Below are positions 15,436 to 22,718 of a stretch of DNA of 35,478 nt, one piece after another (the stretch's first letter is position 1; the number at the start of each line of letters is the position of its first letter). The stretch is from Lampropedia aestuarii. GTDB taxonomy: Bacteria > Pseudomonadota > Gammaproteobacteria > Burkholderiales > Burkholderiaceae_C. The notes under the pieces were generated by a model, which had not been told where the DNA came from, did no database searches, and saw only the letters and a program-made list of their open reading frames with translations. Made by a program: the position numbers and the translations under genes. The stretch covers positions 3,023 to 38,500 of the forward strand of contig NZ_SSWX01000030.1 of assembly GCF_004803635.1 (NCBI RefSeq), given 5' to 3'.

Positions 15436-17132
15436 AAGAAAAACACCTGGTAATCCTTTTCCTGTTCTGGTGGCAGCAATACACGCCCCACCGCCATGAT
15501 CAAGGCCACAGCCCCGTCAATCTTGTTGTCATTGCCCTGCTTAATAGGTCTCACCACATCGTCATTACCCGGCAACGTCTTGCCAATCACGTTGGCAATG
15601 CACCAGGTCATGATCGGGTTGCCGTCATGATGAAATCGTCCCGAAGCAATAGCGGCTTCCAGCTCTTTCATCGGATCGGACATGTTGGTGTAGTTCTGCG
15701 TGATCGTGATTGGCATCAGGCCTTCGTCATCCAAGTGATGGCTTAGGTTGGTGGCTCCATGCGGGTCAATTGGGGAGCACTGCACTGGGTTGAGCCTATT
15801 GGCTTCTTTGGCCTCTTCCAGAATTTCCCTGTAATCCACCTCTGCGCCATCTGTTGGAGTCAACAATCCCGCATTCACCCACTTCTGAAACCGCTCGGCC
15901 ATGCGCCGGTTGTCCATGTTGCTCACCGTCTCGTCAGGCACCCAAAATTTAGGGGCCACTGAGTAGTAATGCCGCCTGCCGTCGATATCGCGCCAGAACA
16001 ATCGCGCCATACTGTTCATATCCAGCTTGCGCGCCAAGTCAAACGACAGCACGCACGGCTGGCCCTCGAACTGCTCCAGCGTCAATGATTCATCTTTAAG
16101 TGCATCCCACTGTGCAACGTTGAAAAATCCCGACTTTGCCGTCACCCACAAGCCCAAATGCTTGGTTTTGAACGTATTGGTAAAGCGCGCCTGCTGGATA
16201 GCCCTTCGCTGCTGGCTCTCCAGGTACTCCCGGTAGACAGACACGCCAATATTGGGGTTTGCCTTGGCCAAGACAGCCGGGTCTTTCCAGTCGTCATCCT
16301 CGTCAATCGTCCAAATCCAGCCAAACAACTCCTCGTTGGGGACCGTGCCTTCGAGCATTTCCACTACTTCGCGGCGCTTGTCGTAGCATGGGCCTTCGAT
16401 ATTTGCTCCAGCGGTGGTGATGATGAACATCAGCGGCTGCTTGCGCGCCCCCATGCCGGTCAACATCGTGGTGTAGAGCGAGTCACTGTCATGCTCGTGG
16501 TATTCATCCACAATGGAGCACGAAGGCGAAGCGCCGTCACCCGGATTGCCAATGATTGGCTCAAAGCGACTTCCATCTGAGGGCTTGTTTAGGTTTGATG
16601 CATTCACCTCAACGCCTGCGGCTTGCACCAGTAGCGGCGACCTCTGCACCATCAGGCGTGCAGGCCGAAACACCTCCCACGCTTGCTTTTCAGTCGTAGC
16701 ACCCGAGTACACCTCAGCGCCAAACTCTTGGTCCATGGCAAACATGGCCAAGCCGACGCCGGCCGCAATCACAGACTTGCCGTTTTTTCGGTTAACCTCC
16801 CAATAGCTCTCACGGAATCGGCGCATGCCATCGCTTTTACGCTTCCAGCCAAAGGTGCAAGCCAGCCCGAACTTTTGCCACGGCTCCAGCGTGACCAATT
16901 GGCGCTTAAAACCCCACTCGCCCTTGGTATGCGGCAGCAGCTCGATAAACGCTATCTTCCGCTGCGCCTCCTTAGGGTCAAACACATACGGGAAATCATC
17001 CCCTTTGCTGCGCTCCAGATCATCTAAATGGCGCTGACACGCCTGCTTAACGTACCGGCAGCATGGCACCTTGCCTGCGATTGCATCTTTTGCGAAACGG
17101 TTGGCAACATCAACAGAGGAATATTTAGGCAT
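15432..17132 (-). CDS. Terminase large subunit
   Basis: 566 residues from ATG at 17132; an upstream TTG would add five residues. The N-terminal ATPase has a Walker A-like NRKNGKS (residues 114-120) and Walker B IVDE (Asp209-Glu210), followed by the coupling motif region TTAGA. The C-terminal nuclease domain contains [13 protein letters not shown] and later acidic residues (PIDPHG, GNDDVV). It packages DNA into the prohead, driven by ATP, and cuts concatemers. It overlaps the small subunit gene by 8 nt and the protease gene by 4 nt. The size fits the HK97/P27-partner terminases. Confidence 0.96.
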   Translation of the reverse strand: MPKYSSVDVANRFAKDAIAGKVPCCRYVKQACQRHLDDLERSKGDDFPYVFDPKEAQRKIAFIELLPHTKGEWGFKRQLVTLEPWQKFGLACTFGWKRKSDGMRRFRESYWEVNRKNGKSVIAAGVGLAMFAMDQEFGAEVYSGATTEKQAWEVFRPARLMVQRSPLLVQAAGVEVNASNLNKPSDGSRFEPIIGNPGDGASPSCSIVDEYHEHDSDSLYTTMLTGMGARKQPLMFIITTAGANIEGPCYDKRREVVEMLEGTVPNEELFGWIWTIDEDDDWKDPAVLAKANPNIGVSVYREYLESQQRRAIQQARFTNTFKTKHLGLWVTAKSGFFNVAQWDALKDESLTLEQFEGQPCVLSFDLARKLDMNSMARLFWRDIDGRRHYYSVAPKFWVPDETVSNMDNRRMAERFQKWVNAGLLTPTDGAEVDYREILEEAKEANRLNPVQCSPIDPHGATNLSHHLDDEGLMPITITQNYTNMSDPMKELEAAIASGRFHHDGNPIMTWCIANVIGKTLPGNDDVVRPIKQGNDNKIDGAVALIMAVGRVLLPPEQEKDYQVFFL

Positions 17133-17604
17133 TGAATAGCTCGGCAAATGGATTGCCGCCTCCCTCTGGTTTCTTACCGATGATGCGCTGACGGCTGGCT
17201 GGATCTAGGCCCAGCATGCCGCCGTATGTGGCCATCATCGCGACGGCCTCTTTCACAGCGGTCACAGCTGGGTTCTTAATCGGAGAGCCAGAGGCGCCCA
17301 GCACAGTCACGCCATTGTTTTTGACCTCTTCTTGCGCAATCCTGAATTGGTCGTATGCGTTGCAGTACACCTCAAGGTTTTGCACGTCGGTGGCTTCAAG
17401 CACCTTCTCTCGGCACAGCAGCGGGCAGACCGTCTCCCACAGCTCGCGGCCATGGTCGCCCATCCAAAATGGGCAGTCGATAGACTGGACCAGCCCAAAA
17501 TCAGGCTCATCTTGGTTGATTGCGCGCTTGCCAGGGTTGCCAGCAAGCAGCTTCTTGGCCGTAGGCTTTGGACGACGGCCGGAACGTCCTGAAACTCCAG
17601 CCAT
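17125..17604 (-). CDS. Terminase small subunit, P27 family
   Basis: 159 residues. The N-terminus [30 protein letters not shown] is the classic P27-family opening, followed by [24 protein letters not shown] and a [21 protein letters not shown] helix, with [16 protein letters not shown] near the C-terminus. It recognises phage DNA and recruits the large subunit. The stop lies inside the large-subunit start region. An HNH nuclease is encoded upstream, a common partner in HK97-type packaging. Confidence 0.95.
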   Translation of the reverse strand: MAGVSGRSGRRPKPTAKKLLAGNPGKRAINQDEPDFGLVQSIDCPFWMGDHGRELWETVCPLLCREKVLEATDVQNLEVYCNAYDQFRIAQEEVKNNGVTVLGASGSPIKNPAVTAVKEAVAMMATYGGMLGLDPASRQRIIGKKPEGGGNPFAELFNA

Positions 17605-17703
17605 ACAGCCTCCGGTTAAATTTCATATTACGCGGGTACAAAAAAAGACTTGAACAGACGGTCTACAAACCGATCCGCCCCAGCGATTGACCCTCCCCCC
17701 CGC

Positions 17704-18078
17704 CTATCTCGACCCATGCCGCCCTCTAGCAGCCTCCATAGCAGTCTTTGATTTATGGCAGCAGGTGCAAATAGCTTGAAGGTTCTTCGGCTCATCTGTG
17801 CCACCTTCTGACTTGTTTGTGATGTGGTCCACCTCAGTCGCTTCAGTTAGCCTTCCCTCTCTCTTGCACACCTGGCACAAGTAGAGGTCACGGCGAAGGA
17901 TTTGCTCCCTCAGTCTGCGCCATGCTGACCCATAACCGCGCTCGGTACTGCTGCCCTTGGGCTTACGCATCCACCCTGCCTTCTCTTGCTGGTGGGCATC
18001 GCAGTAGCCATGGCTGTTGCGGTGGATGGCGTTGCAGCCTCTATGCCTGCAGAGCATTGGTGTTCTTTGTCTCGCCAT
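17704..18078 (-). CDS. HNH endonuclease (packaging-associated)
   Basis: 124 residues. Two Cys pairs frame the HNH core: Cys68-x2-Cys71 and Cys104-x2-Cys107-His108, with Asp84-His85 (VDHI) and Asn99 as the catalytic/metal set. An additional N-terminal zinc site is suggested by Cys10, Cys15, Cys26 and His29. The YGSAWRRLREQILRRD segment is typical of phage HNH proteins encoded next to terminase. These are needed for efficient cos cleavage in HK97-like phages. The gene lies 100 nt upstream of the small terminase gene, in the same direction, so the role is well supported by position. Confidence 0.93.
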   Translation of the reverse strand: MARQRTPMLCRHRGCNAIHRNSHGYCDAHQQEKAGWMRKPKGSSTERGYGSAWRRLREQILRRDLYLCQVCKREGRLTEATEVDHITNKSEGGTDEPKNLQAICTCCHKSKTAMEAARGRHGSR

Positions 18079-18090
18079 CTTTCACCCATT

Positions 18091-18112
18091 AAAAAACCAC
18101 TCCGAAGAGTGG
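18091..18112 (-). terminator. Intrinsic terminator upstream of the HNH gene
   Basis: CCACTC (18097-18102), loop CGAA, GAGTGG (18107-18112), then six T residues on the minus strand (18091-18096). It follows the hypothetical gene ending at 18131 and precedes the HNH gene, so late transcription from further upstream would need antitermination. Confidence 0.8.
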
Positions 18113-18130
18113 CTTGCTGCATCTGTTTTC

Positions 18131-18574
18131 TTACTTGGCGCTGAACTCTACTTGTTTGAAGAGTGCATTCTGAAGAATTGTGTAGTAATAATTCGGCAGT
18201 GAATTCCAATCATTATGCTTAGCTACCCCATTGCCTAAAAAGAAGTAGTGACCATCCCAAGGATGAATACGTGCCTCAAAGATTACAAGCTTGTCATTGT
18301 TTAAGTTGCTTTTTGCGAGGAAGAGAATGACACCTTCAATCCCATCATCCCCTGGCGCCCAGGCTAATTTTATTTCAGCTTCACCAAACACTGACTGGAG
18401 TGCTGCCGCCTGCCTTGATCCACTCACACTAACCGCCAGCTCGCTCTCCATTTCTTGAGCCGCCTTACTCAAACCAATCAGCAATTCATCATAGGAATTT
18501 TGGATTTGATTAACTTTTTGTGCGCCGCTTCTGACTTGTCGCCACTGCTTTTCGATTACGCCCATTGTGTCCAT
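18131..18574 (-). CDS. Hypothetical protein, probable accessory gene
   Basis: 147 residues, with AAGGAG 6 nt before ATG at 18574, so translation is well supported. An N-terminal helical region (MDTMGVIEKQWRQVRSGAQKVNQIQNSYDELL) is followed by a compact beta-rich part (IKLAWAPGDDGIEGVILFLAK, KLVIFEARIHPWDGHYFFLGNG). No family is recognised. It has its own terminator and lies at the head of the packaging block, so it may be an independent accessory unit. Confidence 0.7.
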   Translation of the reverse strand: MDTMGVIEKQWRQVRSGAQKVNQIQNSYDELLIGLSKAAQEMESELAVSVSGSRQAAALQSVFGEAEIKLAWAPGDDGIEGVILFLAKSNLNNDKLVIFEARIHPWDGHYFFLGNGVAKHNDWNSLPNYYYTILQNALFKQVEFSAK

Positions 18575-18861
18575 GACTTCTCCTTTTAAAGAGTCATATG
18601 CTACACAATGTCAGTGACAGTTATAAAATCCAGTCTGCACGCTTATCTGTATCTTAGGCTTGAGGGCTTGTAGTCTCAATCGCACTCAGCGATCAAGGCG
18701 CGGCAACCTCAGCTGGATTAGTGGCCTTCAGCGAACAACCCAATCCCTCTTTTGTGGTTAAGCACATCACGCAAACGGGTGGATACGACTGGACCCTGAT
18801 AGAGGCGGCCTACCTGGCCTAAATCGGTGTAGCGACCGGGGCCACTTCATTTTTTCAATTG
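18575..18861. other. Intergenic region with a possible gene remnant
   Basis: Between the divergent genes at 18574 (minus) and 18862 (plus). On the plus strand an open stretch from 18664 to a TAA at 18820-18822 lacks an ATG but reads like protein (SEQPNPSFVVKHITQTGGYDW near its end); a GTG at 18721 could start a 33-residue peptide. It may be the 3' end of a decayed gene. No convincing promoter was identified. Confidence 0.35.
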
Positions 18862-19362
18862 ATGCAAATGACCGTTAAATGGACCGACCCACTTCCCCTT
18901 TCCGATTACCTACAGTCGGTTCGCGGACCTGGCTTGTATGTGATTGGAGAATCACCCCATGGGGTTGCACCAAGCCCTCCAACTGATGATGACAAGTTTC
19001 TTGGCGAAAACTGGCCAGATAACTTCCACCCCCATTACGCAGGCATCTCTTTATCACCCAAAAGAGGAATGACATCTCGCCTTTACTGCCATGCTAGAAG
19101 CAGGGGCAACTCTTATATTGCAAGCCTTATCCAAAAAAAGGCCAACCTTTACTTTATTCAATTACCCGGAAGGATGAATGCAGACCTAGAGCAGCATATG
19201 ATCATGCTGAAAAGCTCTATTGTCTTTTTAGGCAATGTACGTGATGAAGAATCGCGCTTAATTAAGCGGTGGCAGAAGCAGCTCGATATAGATATGCCAA
19301 ACTGGCGAGAATACGGTCGCCATCTTGAAGATCCAGAATATGACCAGCGGCGTGAAGGCTGA
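18862..19362 (+). CDS. GIY-YIG-like nuclease domain protein
   Basis: 166 residues from ATG at 18862; ATG at 18868 is an alternative, and neither has a clear ribosome binding site. The GIY-YIG order is visible: GLYVIG (residues 24-29), then HYAGIS (58-63) as the second strand, Arg73 and His77 in TSRLYCHA, and Glu110 in DLEQHMI as the metal-binding residue. The strand-separating loop is longer than usual, with a Pro-rich insert (ESPHGVAPSPP). It is on the plus strand, opposite the late operon, like a mobile or accessory gene. It could be a solitary nuclease acting on foreign DNA. Confidence 0.65.
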   Translation: MQMTVKWTDPLPLSDYLQSVRGPGLYVIGESPHGVAPSPPTDDDKFLGENWPDNFHPHYAGISLSPKRGMTSRLYCHARSRGNSYIASLIQKKANLYFIQLPGRMNADLEQHMIMLKSSIVFLGNVRDEESRLIKRWQKQLDIDMPNWREYGRHLEDPEYDQRREG

Positions 19363-19470
19363 GAGCGTGGCTGCAAATGGATTCGAACCCTTGCAGACCC
19401 GCGCATTGACTCTAGTCGCCCCGCTTGTCCTCTTGATCTAGTCACCGTTAGGCCACTCCGGCACTCTGTC
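19363..19470 (-). ncRNA. tRNA-like structured element (non-canonical or decayed tRNA)
   Basis: On the minus strand a tRNA-Ser-like D-arm block, TGCCGGAGTGGCC followed by TAACGG, is found near 19465-19447. A T-arm block GGGTTCGAATCC lies near 19390-19379. The spacing between them is about 16 nt longer than in tRNA-Ser, and no normal anticodon arm could be drawn. A cloverleaf-like fold is possible with AGAGTG/CGCTCT, CCG/CGG, TGACT/AGTCA and CTGCAA/TTGCAG stems. No CCA is encoded. It may be a degenerate phage tRNA or a tRNA mimic. Confidence 0.35.
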
Positions 19471-19496
19471 TTTGCACTACACCCACTAGATGCACT

Positions 19497-19520
19497 GCAA
19501 AGAGCCCTCCGTGAAGGGCT
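19497..19520 (-). terminator. Weak hairpin after the gene at 19533
   Basis: AGCCCT (19503-19508) pairs with AGGGCT (19515-19520), followed on the minus strand by CTTTGC. The T run is too short for a strong terminator. It lies 13 nt past the stop codon of the small gene. Confidence 0.35.
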
Positions 19521-19532
19521 ACACAGCTTCAA

Positions 19533-19787
19533 TCAAACAGACGGGCACATTCGCCAGGAGTCCGTAAACACTGGGCGCTCACGGCGCATCAGGGAAGCTG
19601 CAAAGGCGCGGGCTTTGATTACCCAGCTGGGTTTGGTCTGGCGCACTTCATTGCGGGGCGCGGCGATTGCGCAGGCATCCATCACACGGAACATCACCCA
19701 GCGATATGCAGACACCAGCGGCACGGCAATCGCAGAGCAAGCAGCCATAGCAGCCGCAACGCACGCAGTCAAACGACTTCGAAACAT
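19533..19787 (-). CDS. Small protein with N-terminal hydrophobic segment
   Basis: 84 residues, with AAGGAGAGAGAA directly before ATG at 19787, a near-ideal ribosome binding site. The N-terminus (FRSRLTACVAAAMAACSAIAVPLVSAYRWVMF) is a signal-anchor or transmembrane helix. The rest is basic (RNEVRQTKPSWVIKARAFAASLMRRERP). No family is recognised. It might be an accessory membrane protein, or less likely a small holin or lysis factor. Confidence 0.6.
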   Translation of the reverse strand: MFRSRLTACVAAAMAACSAIAVPLVSAYRWVMFRVMDACAIAAPRNEVRQTKPSWVIKARAFAASLMRRERPVFTDSWRMCPSV

Positions 19788-19855
19788 TTCTCTCTCCTTG
19801 TTTTTGCTGTGGCTACCAGCGGGAACCCCTTGCCGTGACGGGAAAACCTGATCGG

Positions 19856-20260
19856 TTACTTTGCTTGGCCTTCACCCTCTGCCACTTGGTGAGTTCCTTC
19901 AACACCGGCACGCATGCGGCGGATAGTGCGCTGCTGCAGCCAGTGCATAGCCTCTTCAATCTTGGTGAGTGCCAATGCATTCTCGCGACATGAGAACGGG
20001 CCAGCCTGAAAGCTACGCAGACGGTCAGCAACGATTGCCAACAACACCTCTTGCGTCAGGCCGTTCACGCCTTCTTCATTGATTGGCCCATTCTGAAATC
20101 GGATCACCGTCGCAGTCTCGTCGGCCGCCTTGTTGTGGTAGCCGCGCACTTGGTATGCATGGTTTGCGCCGCCAGCACCGGGCGCATCGATTGTCTCGAT
20201 GACCAACTTGTCGTTGGCTGGGTTGATGATGTGATCTGTGATCGCGCGAGCTTGGGACAT
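19856..20260 (-). CDS. Tad1/Acb2-type hairpin domain protein, probable cyclic-nucleotide sponge
   Basis: 134 residues from ATG at 20260, with TGGAG upstream; a TTG-type start at 20275 is rejected. The C-terminal ~65 residues carry the pattern I associate with the Acb2/Tad1 helical hairpin: IRFQNGPINEEGVNGLTQEVLLAIVADRL (53-81), FQAGPFSCRENALALTKIEEAMHWL (84-108) and RTIRRMRAGVEGTH (111-124). The N-terminal part (NHAYQVRGY) fits the preceding beta strands. Known members bind and sequester signalling nucleotides of Thoeris or CBASS defence, so this is a candidate anti-defence protein made from the early/late boundary region. The family call is from recall of the pattern, not a search. Confidence 0.68.
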   Translation of the reverse strand: MSQARAITDHIINPANDKLVIETIDAPGAGGANHAYQVRGYHNKAADETATVIRFQNGPINEEGVNGLTQEVLLAIVADRLRSFQAGPFSCRENALALTKIEEAMHWLQQRTIRRMRAGVEGTHQVAEGEGQAK

Positions 20261-20277
20261 GTTTTCTCCAGACAAAC

Positions 20278-20307
20278 AAAAAGCCCCGACCGTTTCCGAT
20301 AGGGGCT
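20278..20307 (-). terminator. Intrinsic terminator upstream of the Tad1-like gene
   Basis: AGCCCC (20282-20287) pairs with GGGGCT (20302-20307), followed on the minus strand by TTTTT. It would stop read-through from the Q-like gene region into the Tad1-like gene, unless antiterminated. Confidence 0.7.
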
Positions 20308-20409
20308 GTATGGGTTAAATAGGGGTTTCTAATTAACTGATTTCAGTGATTGACATTGCATTTAAACATATTGACACTCATGCAACATTTCAACTTGAGG
20401 CCATTCGAT

Positions 20410-21018
20410 ATGCACCCGTTTGTCAAACTCTTACTCTCCGCCGCTGTGCTGGCAGCTTCTTCTACCGCTGCTTTTGGGCAGACAGTGATCACTGGCACTC
20501 TAGATTCCAACAGTCCTCTCTTTGAACGCCCTCACACCAAGGAGCCAGGAGAGGAATGCGAATTAAACGGCGTTGGCCCCTTCTACAGCTATGCTGCCTA
20601 TACCGCCGACCATGCAGGCGGGGAGCTTACTGTGCGGCTGGAGTCCACCGACTACGCCAACGACGGTTACGATCCCTTCCTCGGCATATATAACGACACC
20701 TTCAATCCATCGTTGGGCTGTCAAAATGCAGTTGAATATGTTGACGACACAGGGGGTGCGCCGAACGCACTCATCAGCGGCAATTACCCTGCCGGAAGAT
20801 ATGTAATCGTCGCAACAACTTGGAGCCCAGACCTATCCTCTGGCTCATACGCACTGACCACCAATGCAACCAATGTAGCCCCATGGGCTCCTACAGCCGC
20901 CAAACCAGTCGCTGTCCCCGCAGCGGGCATCCCCGCCTTAGCCTTGGGTAGCCTCGGTTTGATTGGCGCTGCTGGGCTTGTGTCTCGTCGCCGTAAAGCT
21001 AAAGCAGAAAAAGCTTAA
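20410..21018 (+). CDS. Secreted protein with C-terminal membrane sorting signal
   Basis: 202 residues from ATG at 20410; upstream in-frame ATGs at 20380 and earlier would spoil the signal peptide. The N-terminus HPFVKLLLSAAVLAASSTAAFGQ is a clear signal peptide with AFG cleavage context. The middle is a secreted beta-rich domain (GELTVRLESTDYANDGYDPFLGIYNDTFNPSLGC and NYPAGRYVIVATTW). The C-terminus has VPAAGIPALALGSLGLIGAAGLVSRRRKAKA: a small motif, one transmembrane span and a basic cluster, the layout of PEP-CTERM-like/IPTL-CTERM sorting signals. It lies on the opposite strand to neighbours with its own terminator, as expected of a lysogenic-conversion gene. The ligand is unknown. Confidence 0.75.
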   Translation: MHPFVKLLLSAAVLAASSTAAFGQTVITGTLDSNSPLFERPHTKEPGEECELNGVGPFYSYAAYTADHAGGELTVRLESTDYANDGYDPFLGIYNDTFNPSLGCQNAVEYVDDTGGAPNALISGNYPAGRYVIVATTWSPDLSSGSYALTTNATNVAPWAPTAAKPVAVPAAGIPALALGSLGLIGAAGLVSRRRKAKAEKA

Positions 21019-21072
21019 TCGCTCCCCCAAACGCCTCAGCCTCTTTGCCTGGTGCGTTTTTACATCCAAAGC

Positions 21073-21112
21073 AAAAAAGCCCAGTCAGTGATGACTTGGG
21101 CTTTTCTTTTTT
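21073..21112. terminator. Bidirectional intrinsic terminator
   Basis: AGCCCAGTCA (21078-21087) pairs with TGACTTGGGCT (21092-21102) with one bulged T, with A residues on the left and TTTTCTTTTTT on the right. It ends the plus-strand secreted gene and can also act on the minus strand after the Q-like gene. Confidence 0.8.
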
Positions 21113-21120
21113 CCACAACG

Positions 21121-21141
21121 CTGGAGCCCTTACGGCTCCAG
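21121..21141. repeat. Perfect 8-bp hairpin between the secreted and Q-like genes
   Basis: CTGGAGCC, 5-nt loop, GGCTCCAG. No T run on either side, so it is not a simple intrinsic terminator. It lies 35 nt past the stop codon of the Q-like gene on the minus strand and may be a processing or antitermination-related site. Confidence 0.4.
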
Positions 21142-21176
21142 TTCAGTGACACAGTGTCTTAAATCTATGAGGCCGA

Positions 21177-21584
21177 TCATACACTATTTTTTTGGAAATG
21201 CAAGCGATAAATATTCCAGAACATTCGCATGCCATGAATCCGAGCCTCGTTCCATGTTCTCGGGCTGAATCCAGCTTTACGCATGGCGGCGTGGTGTTGG
21301 CGTGGGTGTGAAACGTAGTGCATCTGCAGCACCTTGCGCTCTCTCTCTGGCGTCGCCACCAATGCGCGCTGAATGTTCATGGCCTGCCAGGTCGGGATCA
21401 TCGGCGGCAGTCTGCCTTCCTCTGCATCAGCGCCAGTCTCTTCCGATGCATACGCGCCCTCTGCACTACGGCACCGCTGCGGCCTGCCAGTGTCTTTGGC
21501 CCAGCGGCCATAGCTGATGATCAACCCCTCTGCCTCTTTCAAGTCGGCCGGCATGAATAGCTTTTGCGCTTTCTCTTGTCCCAT
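21177..21584 (-). CDS. Q-like late-gene regulator (probable)
   Basis: 135 residues, with GAGGGGAAG before ATG at 21584. The C-terminal half contains a region-4-like helix-turn-helix: PERERKVLQMHYVSHPRQHHAAMRKAGFSPRTWNEARIHGMRMFWN, the pattern seen in phage antitermination Q/ArpU-type regulators. Its place at the end of the early/replication block and before the late genes is where Q is found. Many terminator hairpins in the late region fit an antitermination function. The family is inferred from pattern and position, and a sigma-like transcriptional activator would look the same. Confidence 0.6.
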   Translation of the reverse strand: MGQEKAQKLFMPADLKEAEGLIISYGRWAKDTGRPQRCRSAEGAYASEETGADAEEGRLPPMIPTWQAMNIQRALVATPERERKVLQMHYVSHPRQHHAAMRKAGFSPRTWNEARIHGMRMFWNIYRLHFQKNSV

Positions 21585-21848
21585 TTACTTCCCCTCAAAG
21601 TTACTGAATCTGCGTGCAAACAATTGGCGGTTTGTGTCGGCCAATGCTTGCTGTTCTGTGGTGCCCAGCATGCGCCAGGCTCTTTGGTTCTGCAGCGTGG
21701 CGGCATGCTCATCGCATAGCGGCACCGCTAGAAATGGGCTTGATGTGGTGCGCGCCTTCGCTTTCGTGGTGTTCCCGCCATAGACGCGGCAGGCATAGCA
21801 GCCAAGCTTGGCTACGCAGGCCAGATAGGTGGTTTCGTCTTTGGTCAT
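21585..21848 (-). CDS. Ref-like (RecA-dependent nuclease family) protein, possibly degenerate
   Basis: 87 residues from ATG at 21848 (MTKDETTYLACVAKLGCYACRVYG). The opening matches Ref-family recombination-enhancement nucleases (a YL..VA.LGC..C pattern), and VPLCDEH matches the second metal-binding block. The expected Ala-Glu-x-His-His block is absent, replaced by KAKARTTSSPF, so catalysis may be lost. It is followed immediately by the Q-like gene. Confidence 0.55.
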   Translation of the reverse strand: MTKDETTYLACVAKLGCYACRVYGGNTTKAKARTTSSPFLAVPLCDEHAATLQNQRAWRMLGTTEQQALADTNRQLFARRFSNFEGK

Positions 21849-21852
21849 TTGC

Positions 21853-22119
21853 TTAACGCCCCTTTCCGCGAACTTCAAACATTTCGCACCGGTGCAGGAT
21901 GAACAAGCGGTGCCGCCCGTTTTTGCATTTCTTGTCGATCAGGTTGGCGCACTCTTGGCACACCCGCATATCAAACTCACCGCACCGGTCTCGAACCAGC
22001 ATTTGCTCGGCCAATTGCTCTGCATCACCGTCCTTCAGCCCCTGCGCAACGAAAACCTTGTGTCGTCTTTGAAATGTCACGACCTCTTTGTCGGTCCATG
22101 TGCTTGCTGTCTCATTCAT
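21853..22119 (-). CDS. Small zinc-finger-like protein
   Basis: 88 residues. The N-terminus (TDKEVVTFQRRHKVFVAQGLKDGDAEQLAEQMLVRDR) is helical. The C-terminus has Cys-x2-Cys (VCQECANL), then a Cys (KKCKNG) and a final Cys (LHRCEMF), a plausible zinc site. Similar Cys-rich proteins accompany phage replication genes, but I do not recognise the exact family. The gene overlaps the upstream small gene by 8 nt, indicating one operon. Confidence 0.65.
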   Translation of the reverse strand: MNETASTWTDKEVVTFQRRHKVFVAQGLKDGDAEQLAEQMLVRDRCGEFDMRVCQECANLIDKKCKNGRHRLFILHRCEMFEVRGKGR

Positions 22120-22309
22120 TCGGCTTCCCTGCGTTGATACGGCACATATTGCAAATCTCTTTTCCGTGGTGCTCTGCCAAGATCACATAGCCATCACGCC
22201 GTTGGTTCATGCCACCGGTCGACCACATCTTGCAAACGGTGTCTTTACCATTCCAGAAGTGCGCTTTGGATTTGCGCTTCTTGGTATTCAGTAGGTATTG
22301 CTGTTGCAT
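22112..22309 (-). CDS. Small Cys-containing phage protein
   Basis: 65 residues. The core reads AHFWNGKDTVCKMWSTGG, then YVILAEHHGKEICNMCRIN, with a Cys near the middle and a Cys-x2-Cys pair near the end, probably a zinc site. The start at ATG 22309 overlaps another likely gene (22245-22373) in a different frame. The same operon continues downstream. No biochemical function is recognised. Confidence 0.6.
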   Translation of the reverse strand: MQQQYLLNTKKRKSKAHFWNGKDTVCKMWSTGGMNQRRDGYVILAEHHGKEICNMCRINAGKPNE

Positions 22310-22373
22310 CTCTAATCACCTTCTTTAAATATCTGTCAGGGTTCAGATCGGTTCCGCAGACCGCAACATTCAC
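22245..22373 (-). CDS. Small protein (42 aa) overlapping the next gene
   Basis: A GTG at 22373 opens a 42-codon frame ending with TAA at 22245. The sequence is protein-like: VNVAVCGTDLNPDRYLKKVIRD, then AIPTEYQEAQIQSALLEW. It overlaps the ATG-started gene at 22309 by 65 nt in another frame. An in-frame stop lies four codons upstream, so the frame is short, and the ribosome binding site is poor (AAGAG). It is below common length limits and easily missed. Confidence 0.45.
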   Translation of the reverse strand: MNVAVCGTDLNPDRYLKKVIRDATAIPTEYQEAQIQSALLEW

Positions 22374-22718
22374 CAAGAGGAGCTCTTAAAAGCACCCCTT
22401 AGTGAGTTGCGGGAGCCTTTTTCTGTCACGGGACGAGATTCGGACACTTAACCGCACAGCACCATTTGATGATTGCGCTGCTTGCAGGATTACTCGCCAT
22501 CAAGCGACCCATCTCCCCGTTCCTGCACAGCCCGAAGGCCCACTCATGAGGGGTTGGCTTGGGATGGTCCCCCGTAGCCTCTCGATGCAGTTACGGCGGC
22601 CCTTTCGGAGCGGTCTACCTGCATCCATCGTTTAAGGTTCGACAACCATCTCTGCCTGCTGCTGCGGTGCTTGGAGAACCGCTCTAACCTCTCTGGCTTC
22701 GGGCGCAGGCGATGTGAT
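22374..22718. other. 345-nt region without a clear gene
   Basis: It separates the primase gene from the small-gene block. No frame on either strand has good protein character; a 42-codon minus-strand frame starting at 22633 lacks an RBS. A GATGCAG...CTGCATC inverted repeat (about 22583-22625) encloses a GC-rich block with a GAAA-type loop on the minus strand, so a structured leader or noncoding RNA is possible. Nothing here is recognised. Confidence 0.4.

Noticed and set aside
22583-22625. Possible tRNA or tmRNA in the 345-nt gap
   Set aside because: GGTTCGAC string nearby looks like a T-loop, but no acceptor or anticodon arm can be formed at the right spacing.
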